Source: Paraglaciecola mesophila KMM 241
GTDB taxonomy: Bacteria > Pseudomonadota > Gammaproteobacteria > Enterobacterales > Alteromonadaceae
Direction of reading: 5' to 3'
DNA: 64,000 nucleotides
Assembly (NCBI RefSeq): GCF_000315015.1
Contig: NZ_BAEP01000018.1
Span: 1-64,000 of the forward strand
Shown: positions 53,467-63,143 of the stretch, piece by piece
Position numbering within the stretch: the first letter of the stretch is position 1
Layout: each line of letters starts with the position of its first letter
The notes under the pieces: generated by a model
Seen by the model: the letters and a program-made list of their open reading frames with translations, nothing else
What the model was told of the DNA's origin: nothing
Databases searched by the model: none
Made by a program: the position numbers and the translations under genes

Positions 53467-53499
53467 AAGTCCAAGCATAAAATGTTTATGTTTGGACTT
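53467..53499. terminator. 15-bp hairpin between two small genes
   Basis: AAGTCCAAGCATAAA and TTTATGTTTGGACTT pair over 15 bases (one G-U) around an ATG triloop. It lies 24 bases after the small plus-strand gene and before the stop of the minus-strand YiiX-like gene, where a bidirectional terminator would fit. No strong T-run follows. Confidence 0.55.
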
Positions 53500-53562
53500 C
53501 AGCGCTGTTCGTACCCATTCAACATGTATAGCGCATCTATTACATTTAACCTGCTTATTTCA

Positions 53563-54228
53563 TTACTGCCATGTCTCAAACGGTAGAGAGTTGTAGCCGG
53601 TAATTGTTTTTGATTCTCCTCTGAATTGTACATACTGCCCGTCGAAAACATTTAAGCGACAAACATCAATTGGAGTGACCTCGGAAGCATTAACACTACC
53701 GATGATTTTTCCTCTTTCCATGGCTTCGGCTACCAACTCTGAACAAAACCAGCTGGAGAAGTCTTCTGAGTTCAAACTCATTTCCTTGAGCAGCGGAACG
53801 CAATCTGTTGCATCAACAGTAGAGCCAAATAGTTGCCAGATGTCATAGGGTTTATGGTTTTGTTGAAACAAAAAATCGAAGAATGCACTTTTATTCTGCT
53901 CTAAATTGGCACGAGCGGTATCACTTAAAGGGAGCCACCACATGTCGCCATCGTAGGTGGCAACACGCTCACTTAATCGAGTAAGCATGACGCCGCATTT
54001 ACCGTTATAGCTGGTGGCTTCAATGGCTTGGTTGAAATACCGGCCACTATCTTCATCCAAAACCTGAGTTTTAATAACGACCGCGACATGGGTCACTACA
54101 GAGCGAGTGGTGAGCTTTGCCCATTTGGAAAAAAGACTATTGCCGCCAAATGCAATGATGTCGCCAGGTTGCATATTTTCACGAATTTGAGCATAGCTTC
54201 TTTGTTGATGTTGCTGGCAAATTGTCAT
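53563..54228 (-). CDS. YiiX-like permuted papain-fold (NlpC/P60-type) amidase
   Basis: This 221-residue protein has the permuted-papain layout. PGDIIAFGGNSLFSKWAKLTT near residue 21 leads to the His in VVTHVAVVIK, and the nucleophile Cys is in SSWFCSELVAEAME near residue 162. YiiX/YaeF-like enzymes are thought to be lipid- or peptide-amide hydrolases. There is no clear signal peptide, so it appears cytoplasmic. Its substrate is unknown. The gene stands alone and has an AT-rich upstream region. Confidence 0.75.
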   Translation of the reverse strand: MTICQQHQQRSYAQIRENMQPGDIIAFGGNSLFSKWAKLTTRSVVTHVAVVIKTQVLDEDSGRYFNQAIEATSYNGKCGVMLTRLSERVATYDGDMWWLPLSDTARANLEQNKSAFFDFLFQQNHKPYDIWQLFGSTVDATDCVPLLKEMSLNSEDFSSWFCSELVAEAMERGKIIGSVNASEVTPIDVCRLNVFDGQYVQFRGESKTITGYNSLPFETWQ

Positions 54229-54506
54229 GTTTTATCCTTAAAAATATTTACATCCATGTGTAATTTTTATACTAGCTAAATTCTGACACGTAACAAGATA
54301 AATATATATTCAGTTGAATACCGTTAACCGTAAGATGGTTAAACCCGCACAATCATTGCTTAATCGCTTTATCTCATTTTACCGCGCTTGGGCGATATTT
54401 AAACAACCATGTCACATTCATCATCTACCTATTAGCTGAGGCAGCCAATTACATGGCTTATTAATATTTAAATTTATTGATAGAAAACTAATAAAAGAGG
54501 AATGTC

Positions 54507-54821
54507 ATGAAAAATATAATGATTGCGGGTGTTGTTGGACTAAGTGCTTTGTGTGCGACTTCAGTTAGCGCAGAGTATATCGATCCAGTTATGGAAAAAA
54601 AGCTGGTGAGAGTGTGTGAAGCCATTAAAAGTGATAGTCGCATTAGGTTGCATGTTGCGATTAAGCGAACAGGTGTTAACGCGCGTCACTTGGCCAAAGG
54701 GCTTGTTTGCAATGGACACGACCCAGTGACGTTTGCCGCGCTAAATAATGCGAATAAAACCGGCACATTAATGGCGAGCAGACTTAATGTCGATTATCAG
54801 GAGCTGTTAGCCAAATTATGA
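54507..54821 (+). CDS. Small secreted protein, DUF3718-like
   Basis: This 104-residue protein has a signal peptide (MKNIMIAGVVGLSALCATSV, cleaved near SAEY). Two Cys in the mature part could form a disulfide: VRVCEAIKSDS near residue 36 and GLVCNGHDPVTFA near 71. The pattern C-x-A-x-K-S-D-S with a later LVCNG-x-D is what I recall for DUF3718, a short periplasmic family of marine Alteromonadales; the assignment is tentative. AGAGG precedes the ATG. Confidence 0.65.
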   Translation: MKNIMIAGVVGLSALCATSVSAEYIDPVMEKKLVRVCEAIKSDSRIRLHVAIKRTGVNARHLAKGLVCNGHDPVTFAALNNANKTGTLMASRLNVDYQELLAKL

Positions 54822-55091
54822 GTAACGATGCCTGTTCACTGGATGTGTTAACGATACGTTAGCACAGCCAGTAACGTTCATTTTCTATTGGCGGATAATA
54901 AATACCATAGGTTGCTGGTTCATGAACTTTAATCATATCGCTGTGGTACGTTAATTTCACACCATCAAGTGTTTGTTTCATCCCTAATTTACATTCCTAG
55001 TTGAACTTTTTGTTAATTTCAAATTATCGCGTTTTTGCGTATGCAATTTACCGATTAATAACAATTAAAAATTCAATTCAGGGAGTCACAC

Positions 55092-58000
55092 ATGAAACAA
55101 GCATCATTTAGGCGAAGTATTACTGCTCTTGCGGTAGCGGCGTCACTTGGTTTTGCATTACCTGCATTAGCGGATAACACAACCGCGAATATCTCAGGTT
55201 CAATTAACGCAAACGATTACTCACAATACACAGTTATCGCTAAAGACCCGGCCACTGGATTAGAGCGCGTTATTGCCGTTAGCGACGAAGGAAGTTTCCG
55301 CTTCGCTAAATTACCTACTGGTGTTTATGACATCACCGTCAAGAAAGGTGACGCTGTTGTTGCTGAGCAAAAAACACGCATCAGCTTGGGCTCTAACACC
55401 TCTTTAGCATTTGATTTTATCGATAACGATGGTACTGAGCGCATTGAAGTGACCGGGGCAAGAATTTCAACAATCGATTTAAGCTCCACTGACTCAGGCT
55501 TAGTCATTGATGAAGTTGAACTGGATAGAATGCCAGTTTCTCGAAACATTACTGCAGTCGCTTTACTTGCGCCTGGCACAGTGATGGGCGATTCAAGCTT
55601 TAGCTCGCCAAATTCAGGTGGCACGGCTTCCTTTGGTGGCGCTTCAGTTGCTGAAAACTCTTGTTATATTAATGGCATGGAAGTTACCAATACGAGCCAA
55701 GGTTTAGGTTGTGGTGAAGTTCCCTTTGAGTTCTATAAAGAATTCCAAGTTAAAACAGGCGGGTATTCTGCTCAATTCGGTAGAACGACGGGTGGCGTAT
55801 TAAATGCGGTGACTAAAAGTGGTTCAAACGAATGGGAATTTGCTGCAACCGCATTGTTCACTCCTAAATCGCTTCGTGAAGATGGTCAGATTTCGTACTC
55901 GGCAGGTGGGGCAAGAGGCCCAGTGGTTTTTCGTAATCAATCTCAAGATGAATACAGTAAAAGTGAATTTACTCTCTCTGCATCTGGCGCATTGATAGAA
56001 GACACCTTGTTTTTCTATGCATTAATTAACCCACGTGACGTTGAAAATAACTTTGCTTCACAATCAAGTGGCACGCAACAATACGCACCCGATGACAACT
56101 TCATAAAGCGTGACTCAAGTGGTTCAGATAATTTGTTCTGGGGGGCGAAAGTCGACTGGTTTGTTACCGACGATCATAAAATTAGTTTATTCGGCTATTC
56201 AAACAAGAGCGACACTGAATCTACCGCTTACGAATTTGACCGCAGCACTGGGGAAGTCGGTGATGCGCTACAAACCACCATTCGTGAACGAGGTGGCGAT
56301 CTTAAAAGTATTAGTTATACGGGGAACTTCACTGACGAACTAACCGTGTCAGCTATGTACGGTGAGATTGAAACTGATTACACTAATACGCCTAGTAACC
56401 TAGATTGCCCAACAGTATTAGACACAAGAAACGTGCCCGATAGCCAAAAGATCACAAGTTGCGGCTCAGGTGGTTCAACAGGTGTCAATGAAGATAAAAA
56501 CAAGCAAACGCGGATTGATATTGAGTATGCGTTCGAAGATCACTTACTAAGAGTGGGTTACGATAAACAAGAGCGTGAGACGTTTCATACTTCAGCGCCT
56601 ATTACCGGCCATAGCTGGACGTACTCGTCAGTTAATCCAAACGGTGTCATCACAGGTAATGACGGTCCTTTGTTTACCAATACTACAGGCACCGCAATTG
56701 ATGTTGTTGCCGATCGCATATTCGCGGGTGGTGGTGGTTTCAGCACTGACTTAAATGCGTGGTACATTGAAGATGAATGGCAAGTAACAGAAGATTTGAT
56801 GTTGTCACTGGGACTTCGCCGCGATGAGTTTGAAAACTCAGGTGTAACTGGCAAAGTTTTCTCATCGTTTAAAACAGATGTTGCTCCGCGCTTAGGTTTC
56901 AGCTGGGATCCTACGGGAGAAGGCGACTCTAAAATATACGGAACCTACGGTACGTACTATTTACCGGTAGCAAATAACACTAATTACCGTGCAGCATCAG
57001 GGCTAAGTGATACCACTACGTACTACACATTTGATGGCGCTGATGTAACAGGCGCGCCTACTGGTACTTCGCCAGTATCAGGCACAGTAGAGGCTTCGCA
57101 AATTGTTAACTCAGTCCCTAACCCTGCCACGCAAGAAACTTTCCAAGCGGAAGAGGCTGAGCCATTTAGCAAAGACGAGTATATCGTCGGGTACGAAAAA
57201 CAAATTAATGATGAGTTTTCATTCTCAGTTCGCGCTATCTATCGCGAAGTTGCCACCGCATTAGATGACTATTGTGGGCCGTTGGCATCACAAGCGACCT
57301 GTACCTTGCTTAACCCTGGTAAGTCTTCAACTTGGCAGCTAGATAATGATTTTGACAGCGTGACTGATCCAAATAGCCGCAGAACGTATACGGCTGAAGA
57401 AATTGGTTTACCGGAAGCCGAAAATGAATACACGGCCCTGCAACCACAAGTCAACTATCGCGGCGATAATATGCGTATGTCATTGATATACACATGGAGC
57501 CGAAGTGTGGGGAATTTTGAAGGTGCAGTTAAGTCTGATATCGGACAAGCGGATGCTGGCGTAACGCAAGATTTCGATTTCCCTGCATTGATGGATGGTT
57601 CAGACGGTTACCAACCTAACGATCGTCGCCATGTATTTAAATTCTTTGGCTCGTACGATGTCACTGAGGCTTTAACAGTTGGCTTCAATTCAACCCTTTC
57701 GAGCGGTCGTCCTCTGAGCGCGTTTGGTCAAGGATATCCGTCTGATGACCCAGCTATTTACGGTAGCTATGGAGATACTTTTTATCTATACACAAATGAG
57801 TGTCCAGATGCCAATGGCAATGGTATGTGTGAGCAAAGTGAGAAAATTTATCAATATAGCCCACGTGGTTCAAAAGGACGTACCCCTTGGACATTTAACT
57901 TAGATTTATCAGCAAACTACAACTTTACCTTTAGTGATGTAGATATGCGTGCCACATTGAATGTGTACAACGTATTAAATGGTCAAGCCGTGACTTCACA

Positions 58001-58115
58001 AAATGAACATTATGAGAATAGACGTTCTGAAGGTTCATTCAATCAATACTACGGCTCTGCATATACATGGCAATCGCCGCGTTATGTTGAACTAGGTTTT
58101 GAAGCTCGCTTTTAA
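55092..58115 (+). CDS. Large Oar-like TonB-dependent receptor with N-terminal carboxypeptidase-regulatory domain
   Basis: This 1007-residue outer-membrane protein has a signal peptide (to about ALAD, residue 28). A CarboxypepD_reg-like beta domain follows (about 30-110, with KLPTGVYDITVKKGDAVV). The plug has IDEVELDRMPVSRNITAVALLAPG and FQVKTGGYSAQFGRTTGGVLN, and a large barrel ends in VELGFEARF. This matches Oar/OmpA-related TBDRs of gammaproteobacteria, which are tied to uptake of large substrates such as peptides or glycans. The substrate is unknown. Several Cys pairs lie in extracellular loops. A terminator follows, and then LytTR regulatory genes. Confidence 0.9.
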   Translation: MKQASFRRSITALAVAASLGFALPALADNTTANISGSINANDYSQYTVIAKDPATGLERVIAVSDEGSFRFAKLPTGVYDITVKKGDAVVAEQKTRISLGSNTSLAFDFIDNDGTERIEVTGARISTIDLSSTDSGLVIDEVELDRMPVSRNITAVALLAPGTVMGDSSFSSPNSGGTASFGGASVAENSCYINGMEVTNTSQGLGCGEVPFEFYKEFQVKTGGYSAQFGRTTGGVLNAVTKSGSNEWEFAATALFTPKSLREDGQISYSAGGARGPVVFRNQSQDEYSKSEFTLSASGALIEDTLFFYALINPRDVENNFASQSSGTQQYAPDDNFIKRDSSGSDNLFWGAKVDWFVTDDHKISLFGYSNKSDTESTAYEFDRSTGEVGDALQTTIRERGGDLKSISYTGNFTDELTVSAMYGEIETDYTNTPSNLDCPTVLDTRNVPDSQKITSCGSGGSTGVNEDKNKQTRIDIEYAFEDHLLRVGYDKQERETFHTSAPITGHSWTYSSVNPNGVITGNDGPLFTNTTGTAIDVVADRIFAGGGGFSTDLNAWYIEDEWQVTEDLMLSLGLRRDEFENSGVTGKVFSSFKTDVAPRLGFSWDPTGEGDSKIYGTYGTYYLPVANNTNYRAASGLSDTTTYYTFDGADVTGAPTGTSPVSGTVEASQIVNSVPNPATQETFQAEEAEPFSKDEYIVGYEKQINDEFSFSVRAIYREVATALDDYCGPLASQATCTLLNPGKSSTWQLDNDFDSVTDPNSRRTYTAEEIGLPEAENEYTALQPQVNYRGDNMRMSLIYTWSRSVGNFEGAVKSDIGQADAGVTQDFDFPALMDGSDGYQPNDRRHVFKFFGSYDVTEALTVGFNSTLSSGRPLSAFGQGYPSDDPAIYGSYGDTFYLYTNECPDANGNGMCEQSEKIYQYSPRGSKGRTPWTFNLDLSANYNFTFSDVDMRATLNVYNVLNGQAVTSQNEHYENRRSEGSFNQYYGSAYTWQSPRYVELGFEARF

Positions 58116-58140
58116 TTAAACTGGTTATTCAAAGTTAATG

Positions 58141-58172
58141 AAACGGCAACTTCGGTTGCCGTTTTTGTTTTT
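58141..58172 (+). terminator. Rho-independent terminator of the Oar-like receptor gene
   Basis: AAACGGCAAC and GTTGCCGTTT form a 10-bp stem closed by a TTCG tetraloop, followed by a T-rich tail. It starts 26 bases after the stop codon. Confidence 0.95.
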
Positions 58173-58325
58173 CGGCTAAGGGGGGATTCAGATTAGCGAA
58201 ATGTTTCTAGGTACTTCTGATGGTAACTGAGTACGTTTATCCCGAAAAATGCAGGATTCGTCACAAAGCTCACTAAATGTACGATTAGTTACTCTATAAT
58301 TGGTTCATCGGAGTAGTGACCCGAT

Positions 58326-58394
58326 CGATACATATTAGTGAACATGTATCGCTTCCTGGACAAGGACTTTGCCTTTGGCATTGTCCTTTTCTTC
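58326..58394 (+). promoter_or_regulatory. Two leader hairpins before the LytTR operon
   Basis: CGATACAT/ATGTATCG (58326-58333 with 58344-58351) is followed by AAGGAC...GTCCTT (58362-58367 with 58383-58388) with inner TGCC/GGCA, and then TTTTCTTCTT. The second has the form of an intrinsic terminator and would sit in the 5' leader of the regulator operon, 170 bases before its start. Overlapping frames here are hydrophobic chance ORFs. Confidence 0.5.
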
Positions 58395-58566
58395 TTAGTA
58401 CTGGTGTCACGGCATCTACGACGCTTGCTTGCATTTATTTACCAATATTTACTCTTTCTTTACACTTCGTCTTGTTTTTCCGTTGTTTGTCTCACCACAG
58501 TTTTGTATCTTTTCTTTACCTTGTATATTTCGATTCCATTTTAGTAGAGTGCATGGAGTGACTCTG

Positions 58567-59286
58567 ATGTATCGATGTATCGTAGTAGATGACGAAGCTT
58601 TGGCGAGAGAGCGCATCGCGCAGTATATTTCCCGCTCGCCGCTTTGTGAGGTGGTGGCAGAAGCAAGTAGTTATCAGAGCGCGAAACAACTCATACTTGA
58701 ACAGCAACCAGATATTTGCTTCTTGGATATTCAAATTATTGGTGGCAGCGGAGTTGAACTAGCAAAAGAGCTACATAATAGTGTTTCATGTCATTGGGTG
58801 TTTACCACAGCTCATAGCGGATACGCTTTAACCGCGTTTGAGTTAGAGGCAACCGACTATTTGTTGAAGCCCTTTGAAGATAGCCGTCTGGCGCAAGTGA
58901 TTGCTAAAATTCATAGAAAACATCAGTCGATTGTGCCGGTAAATAAAACTCGGCGTCAACTGCCTATTAGGTCGGTAGGCAGCGTCAAATTCATTAATAC
59001 CCAAGACATTATTTGGGTGAAAGGCTCAGCAAATTATGTTGAGCTGTATTGTGAAGGGAAAATGCATTTGCACAGGGAAACCCTTTCAGCACTTGAGCAA
59101 ACACTTGATCCTAACCAGTTTATTCGAGTACATCGTAGCGCTATCGTTAATATTGATTATGTTCACTCTCTCAATAGTGAGTTAGGTCGCTTTTCGTTAC
59201 TTCAATTAGACAATGGCGACGAGGTCAAAATTGGTCAATCATATAAGGCGCAGCTATTGTCTGCATTGGGCGTCGATGCTGAATAG
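58567..59286 (+). CDS. LytTR-type response regulator 1
   Basis: From ATG 58567 (GGAG ten bases upstream) the protein has 239 residues. The receiver domain starts MYRCIVVDDEALARERIAQY, with the phospho-acceptor Asp in ICFLDIQIIGGSG near residue 53 and a Lys in YLLKPF near 101. The C-terminal LytTR DNA-binding domain has FINTQDIIWVKGSANYVELY and FIRVHRSAIVNIDYVHSL. It is the first gene of a regulator-kinase-regulator cluster downstream of a TonB-dependent receptor, which it may control. LytTR proteins bind paired direct repeats. Confidence 0.92.
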   Translation: MYRCIVVDDEALARERIAQYISRSPLCEVVAEASSYQSAKQLILEQQPDICFLDIQIIGGSGVELAKELHNSVSCHWVFTTAHSGYALTAFELEATDYLLKPFEDSRLAQVIAKIHRKHQSIVPVNKTRRQLPIRSVGSVKFINTQDIIWVKGSANYVELYCEGKMHLHRETLSALEQTLDPNQFIRVHRSAIVNIDYVHSLNSELGRFSLLQLDNGDEVKIGQSYKAQLLSALGVDAE

Positions 59287-59313
59287 TCAGTCGTATTTCA
59301 AAGCAAAAGTATC

Positions 59314-60453
59314 TTGAGTTTTCGCCAAGCCTTTGGCGAAGTAGGTGAAACAAAACCTAGTTTCTGGAAATTACACTTACTAGGCTGGTCGTTTTATGTG
59401 CTGATTTTTACCATTGAGTATGCGGCATTTAACTCTTCGGCGGCGAATGCTAACTACTTGATTCTATTTCCTCTTTTGTTCTCAGGGCTAGTTGGGGGGC
59501 TTTTAACTTGGCCGCTGCGTTATATTTATGGGCATTTATCCAAAGGTGCACCACTACAAGTATTGATAGTGATTATTACTGTTTGCATGCTGATTGCCGC
59601 AATTTGGACGCCCATTAAAAACCTGCTGCTGATGTACTTTTTCGATAATATAACGGTGTATGATTTGTACCGGGGGAATCACCCTAATGATTTTCATATA
59701 GGTGAGCTATTTTTAACCATCACCTATTCTTTTTTTATGATAATGGTATGGAGTTGCCTGTATTTTGGGATCAATTACCATTTTAAATTATTATACGAAA
59801 AGCAACTGCATTTAGAAGCTATCCGTTTGTCTCACGTGGCACAAATAAAAATGCTGCGTTATCAAATTAATCCGCATTTTTTATTCAACACATTGAACGC
59901 TATTTCGACGTTGGTTTTACGCGGAGATAAAACGACTGCAAACGGAATGTTAGCGCGCTTAGCGACCTTTTTACGTTTTTCCCTGGATAACGACCCTGAG
60001 CAGAAAATCCGTCTGAATGATGAGATAAAAGCTTTAATGCTTTATCTGGATATAGAGAAAACGCGCTTTGCTGAGAGGCTCAATGTTAAATTTAATATTG
60101 ATGTAGCCGCCGAAAACCTACTGGTACCCGGCTTGTTGCTACAGCCCTTAGTGGAGAATGCTATCAAGTTCGCGATTGCGCAGATGGAGACCGGAGGGGT
60201 TATTGAAGTCAGCGCTAAAATTCACAATAACTTGTTACATCTTACGGTTGCAGATAACGGCCCTAATTCAGATAGTATCCCTTCATCAAAGGAACAATTG
60301 CGCAAAGAAAGCCAACAAGGCGGAGTCGGTTTGAAAAACGTAGTGGAACGTTTGCAGGTACTTTATGCCGAAAATCATCAATTTTCTATTCACAAAAGCA
60401 CGCTTACAGGGTGCGTTGTGAACATTGTTTTGCCTGCTGAGCTGCCCGCATGA
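59314..60453 (+). CDS. LytS/YpdA-type sensor histidine kinase
   Basis: This 379-residue inner-membrane kinase has an N-terminal part of about four helices (LLGWSFYVLIFTIEYAAF; LIVIITVCMLIAAIWTP). The His_kinase domain has the phospho-acceptor motif QINPHFLFNTLNAISTLV near residue 185, LVPGLLLQPLVENAIKFAI as the N-box and ADNGPNSDS with GGVGLKNVVERL. Such kinases phosphorylate LytTR regulators. The start is a TTG without a clear ribosome-binding site, 28 bases after regulator 1, and the stop overlaps regulator 2 (ATGA). Confidence 0.92.
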   Translation: MSFRQAFGEVGETKPSFWKLHLLGWSFYVLIFTIEYAAFNSSAANANYLILFPLLFSGLVGGLLTWPLRYIYGHLSKGAPLQVLIVIITVCMLIAAIWTPIKNLLLMYFFDNITVYDLYRGNHPNDFHIGELFLTITYSFFMIMVWSCLYFGINYHFKLLYEKQLHLEAIRLSHVAQIKMLRYQINPHFLFNTLNAISTLVLRGDKTTANGMLARLATFLRFSLDNDPEQKIRLNDEIKALMLYLDIEKTRFAERLNVKFNIDVAAENLLVPGLLLQPLVENAIKFAIAQMETGGVIEVSAKIHNNLLHLTVADNGPNSDSIPSSKEQLRKESQQGGVGLKNVVERLQVLYAENHQFSIHKSTLTGCVVNIVLPAELPA

Positions 60454-61280
60454 GCGTTCTTTCAGTTTTAGTGGTGGATGATGAGCCCCTTGCAAGAGAA
60501 GGGCTAGCGCTGCGTTTAGCTGAGTATGAATACGTCACAGTGTTAGGGTGTTGTAACAATGCGAGCCAAGCGTACGATGCAATCAGCGTTAAGCAACCTG
60601 ATGTTATATTCCTAGATATCGAAATGCCCGGTAAAACAGGTTTGGAATTAGCGGAACAACTGCGTTTAGAAGGAAACCCTGCAACGATCGTTTTTGTCAC
60701 GGCCTTTCGTGAATTCGCCGTAAACGCCTTCGACTTTCAAGCCTCTGATTATTTGCTCAAGCCATTTTCCGAAGAACGATTAAAAGAGTGTATCGAAAAG
60801 TTATCCAGTGCCTGTGATGTCACCCAAGTCGTGCGCCAGCATGAAAAACTTGGAAGGTTACTGAGTCGTAAGACCGGTAATTCCATAGACAGTTTTATTC
60901 ATAGTCTGGAGGTAAGCAACGAGTTATCTAGCTCGCACGAGTTACACGAGTTACAGCAAGTCATATCCCTTAAAAGTGGTTCCGTGTGGATCCGGGTGAA
61001 GTTAGACGACATTGTATGGATAGAAGCAGCGGGCGATTATATGTGTGTGCATACCACCAATGACACCCACATTATTCGCAAAACCCTAAAACAATTTGAA
61101 CAAGAGCTTGATAGCGCGCATTTTCCTCGCGTTAGCCGCTCAGCCATCATCAATATTGCAAAGTTATCGACGTTAACCCCGAACTCAAACGGAGAGTACG
61201 TGGCACAATTGAGTAATAATATTCAGGTGAAAGTGGGCCGAAAGTACAAATTCAGTATTGACGAGCTACGACCGCAATGA
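60450..61280 (+). CDS. LytTR-type response regulator 2
   Basis: This 276-residue protein has a receiver domain (VLVVDDEPLAREGLALRLAE) with phospho-Asp in VIFLDIEMPGKTGLELAE near residue 57 and DYLLKPFSEERL. A linker of about 50 residues follows. The LytTR domain has WIRVKLDDIVWIEAAGDYMC and FPRVSRSAIINIAKLSTL. It shares design but not close identity with regulator 1. Its start overlaps the kinase stop by four bases, so it is the stronger cognate partner of that kinase. Its linker is longer than in regulator 1. Confidence 0.92.
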   Translation: MSVLSVLVVDDEPLAREGLALRLAEYEYVTVLGCCNNASQAYDAISVKQPDVIFLDIEMPGKTGLELAEQLRLEGNPATIVFVTAFREFAVNAFDFQASDYLLKPFSEERLKECIEKLSSACDVTQVVRQHEKLGRLLSRKTGNSIDSFIHSLEVSNELSSSHELHELQQVISLKSGSVWIRVKLDDIVWIEAAGDYMCVHTTNDTHIIRKTLKQFEQELDSAHFPRVSRSAIINIAKLSTLTPNSNGEYVAQLSNNIQVKVGRKYKFSIDELRPQ

Positions 61281-61512
61281 GGAGCGACATAAATCTATTT
61301 CATTTTCTCGCTTAGTTAGGTGGTGCACAGAGAGTCTCGGGTTCTATGTTCTGACTTGCTGACAATATATTGCTTACTCGCTGTAAGCTAAAACCTAAAA
61401 ATCCTGTCTGTATGTTTATCTCGTACTTGAAATTACGATAATTACCTCAAAATTAGCTTAATATATGGCAACTCCTATTCTCGATTGCCTTCTAACGTTT
61501 TAAGGACTGACC

Positions 61513-62475
61513 TTGACCATTAAACTTGGCGTAGTGATGGATCCGATTGGATCGATCAACATTAAGAAAGACACTAGCTTTGCGATGCTGTTGGGTGCAC
61601 AAGCCCGTGGCTATGAAATTTTTTATATGGAAATGGGTGACTTGTACCTAAATAACGGCAAACCCATGGCGCAGATGCGCAGGTTAACCGTGCAGGAAGA
61701 TTCAAGTAATTGGTTTGAGTTGCAAGACGAAGAAAATCGCGGCTTAGGCGAGCTTGACGTTATTTTAATGCGCAAAGATCCGCCGTTTGATGGTGAGTTC
61801 TTGTACGCCACGCAGATGTTCGAATTGGCTGAGCAAACCGGTACGTTGGTGGTGAATAAGGCGCAAAGCTTGCGCGACTTTAACGAAAAGCTATTTACTT
61901 CTTGGTTCCCAGAATTGATCCCCGATACCTTGGTAACGCGAAGTTCAAAGCTTATTCGTGAATTTCATGCACAGCATCAAGACGTAATTTGTAAGCCACT
62001 TGATGGCATGGGTGGTACGTCGATTTTCCGTGTTAAACCTGACGGTAATAACCTAGGCGTTATTATTGAAACCTTGACTCAATTGGGCACACAGTACGCT
62101 ATGTTTCAACGTTATTTGCCTGAGATCAAAGATGGTGACAAGCGTATTTTGATCGTAGACGGTCAAGTTGTGCCATACGCCTTAGCGCGTTTACCACAAA
62201 AAGGTGAAACCCGCGGTAACTTGGCGGCTGGTGGCACGGGTCGTGCGCAACCCTTATCTGAAAGTGACTTGAAGCTGGCCAACACCATCGCGCCTTTATT
62301 GGTCGAGAAAGGGTTAATTTTTGTCGGTTTAGACGTTATTGGTGACCGCATTACCGAAATTAATGTAACCAGCCCAACGTGCGTGCGTGAAATTGAAGCT
62401 GCCTTCCCGATTGATATTATTGGGATGTTGTTTGACGCAATCGAGAACCGTCTTAGTGCCCGAGATAGCCAATAA
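61513..62475 (+). CDS. gshB: Glutathione synthetase GshB
   Basis: This 320-residue ATP-grasp enzyme begins TIKLGVVMDPIGSINIKKDT and has FAMLLGAQARGYEIFYMEMGDLYL, MRKDPPFDGEFLYATQMFEL, CKPLDGMGGTSIFRV and EINVTSPTCVREIE, all close to E. coli GshB. It ligates glycine to gamma-glutamylcysteine. The start is a TTG with AAGGA seven bases upstream. It heads the gshB-yqgE-yqgF block common in gammaproteobacteria, and it supplies glutathione that the GST and glutaredoxin genes in this window would use. Confidence 0.96.
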   Translation: MTIKLGVVMDPIGSINIKKDTSFAMLLGAQARGYEIFYMEMGDLYLNNGKPMAQMRRLTVQEDSSNWFELQDEENRGLGELDVILMRKDPPFDGEFLYATQMFELAEQTGTLVVNKAQSLRDFNEKLFTSWFPELIPDTLVTRSSKLIREFHAQHQDVICKPLDGMGGTSIFRVKPDGNNLGVIIETLTQLGTQYAMFQRYLPEIKDGDKRILIVDGQVVPYALARLPQKGETRGNLAAGGTGRAQPLSESDLKLANTIAPLLVEKGLIFVGLDVIGDRITEINVTSPTCVREIEAAFPIDIIGMLFDAIENRLSARDSQ

Positions 62476-62503
62476 TATGTTAGCCACTACGAGTGATAAC
62501 AAG

Positions 62504-63061
62504 ATGAATAGCTTTCAAAACTATCTGCTGATTGCGATGCCCAGCATGGAAGATCCGTACTTTTCCCGCTCGGTGACTTACATCTGTGAGCACAACGAGC
62601 AGGGCGCTATGGGGCTAGTGATCAATCAGCCTGCAGGCATGAGTTTGAAAGAGCTCATTAACCAGACTGATAAAGAGGCCATAGTGGATGATGAAAAGGC
62701 CAAAAATATTGTATTAGCGGGCGGGCCAGTGAGTCAGGATCGTGGTTTTATTTTGCATACCACCCAACCAGGATGGAGTGCCAGTTTAGCCTTGACGTCA
62801 GAGATCATGGTCACCACTTCAAAAGATATTTTGTCGTCACTGGGCAACAGCGAAGCACCTGAGAAGTCTATTGTCACCCTGGGCTACGCAGGTTGGTCAG
62901 CTGGGCAACTGGAAGAGGAAATCCGCGCCAACTCGTGGTTAATGGTTGAAGCTGATACTGAATTATTATTTGACACGCCTATCCATAAAAAATGGGAAGC
63001 GGCCGTACATAAGCTTGGTATCGATACTTGGCAGATAGCCCCCACCGCAGGTAATGCATAG
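62504..63061 (+). CDS. yqgE: YqgE/AlgH family protein (UPF0301)
   Basis: Starting at ATG 62504 (NSFQNYLLIAMPSMEDPYFS), 185 residues align with E. coli YqgE. Motifs are RSVTYICEHNEQGAMGLVIN near residue 20, VLAGGPVSQDRGFILHTT and LGYAGWSAGQLEEEI. The family fold is known but the biochemical role is not settled; the AlgH name comes from effects on alginate regulation in Pseudomonas. An in-frame ATG at 62477, just two bases after gshB, is an equally possible start (nine residues longer). The gene is probably co-transcribed with gshB and yqgF. Confidence 0.93.
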   Translation: MNSFQNYLLIAMPSMEDPYFSRSVTYICEHNEQGAMGLVINQPAGMSLKELINQTDKEAIVDDEKAKNIVLAGGPVSQDRGFILHTTQPGWSASLALTSEIMVTTSKDILSSLGNSEAPEKSIVTLGYAGWSAGQLEEEIRANSWLMVEADTELLFDTPIHKKWEAAVHKLGIDTWQIAPTAGNA

Positions 63062-63143
63062 GCCTGTATTGGCCAAAATGACAACCTCTTCAAACATATA
63101 GCGGTGCGAGTGTGCCGCTTTACTTACCCATTAGAGCGTAACT

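Noticed and set aside
58316-58561. Hydrophobic ORFs of 68-81 codons before the LytTR gene
   Set aside because: They overlap each other and two hairpins in the leader, and are rich in Phe/Leu from a T-rich strand; the real start at 58567 has a good ribosome-binding site.
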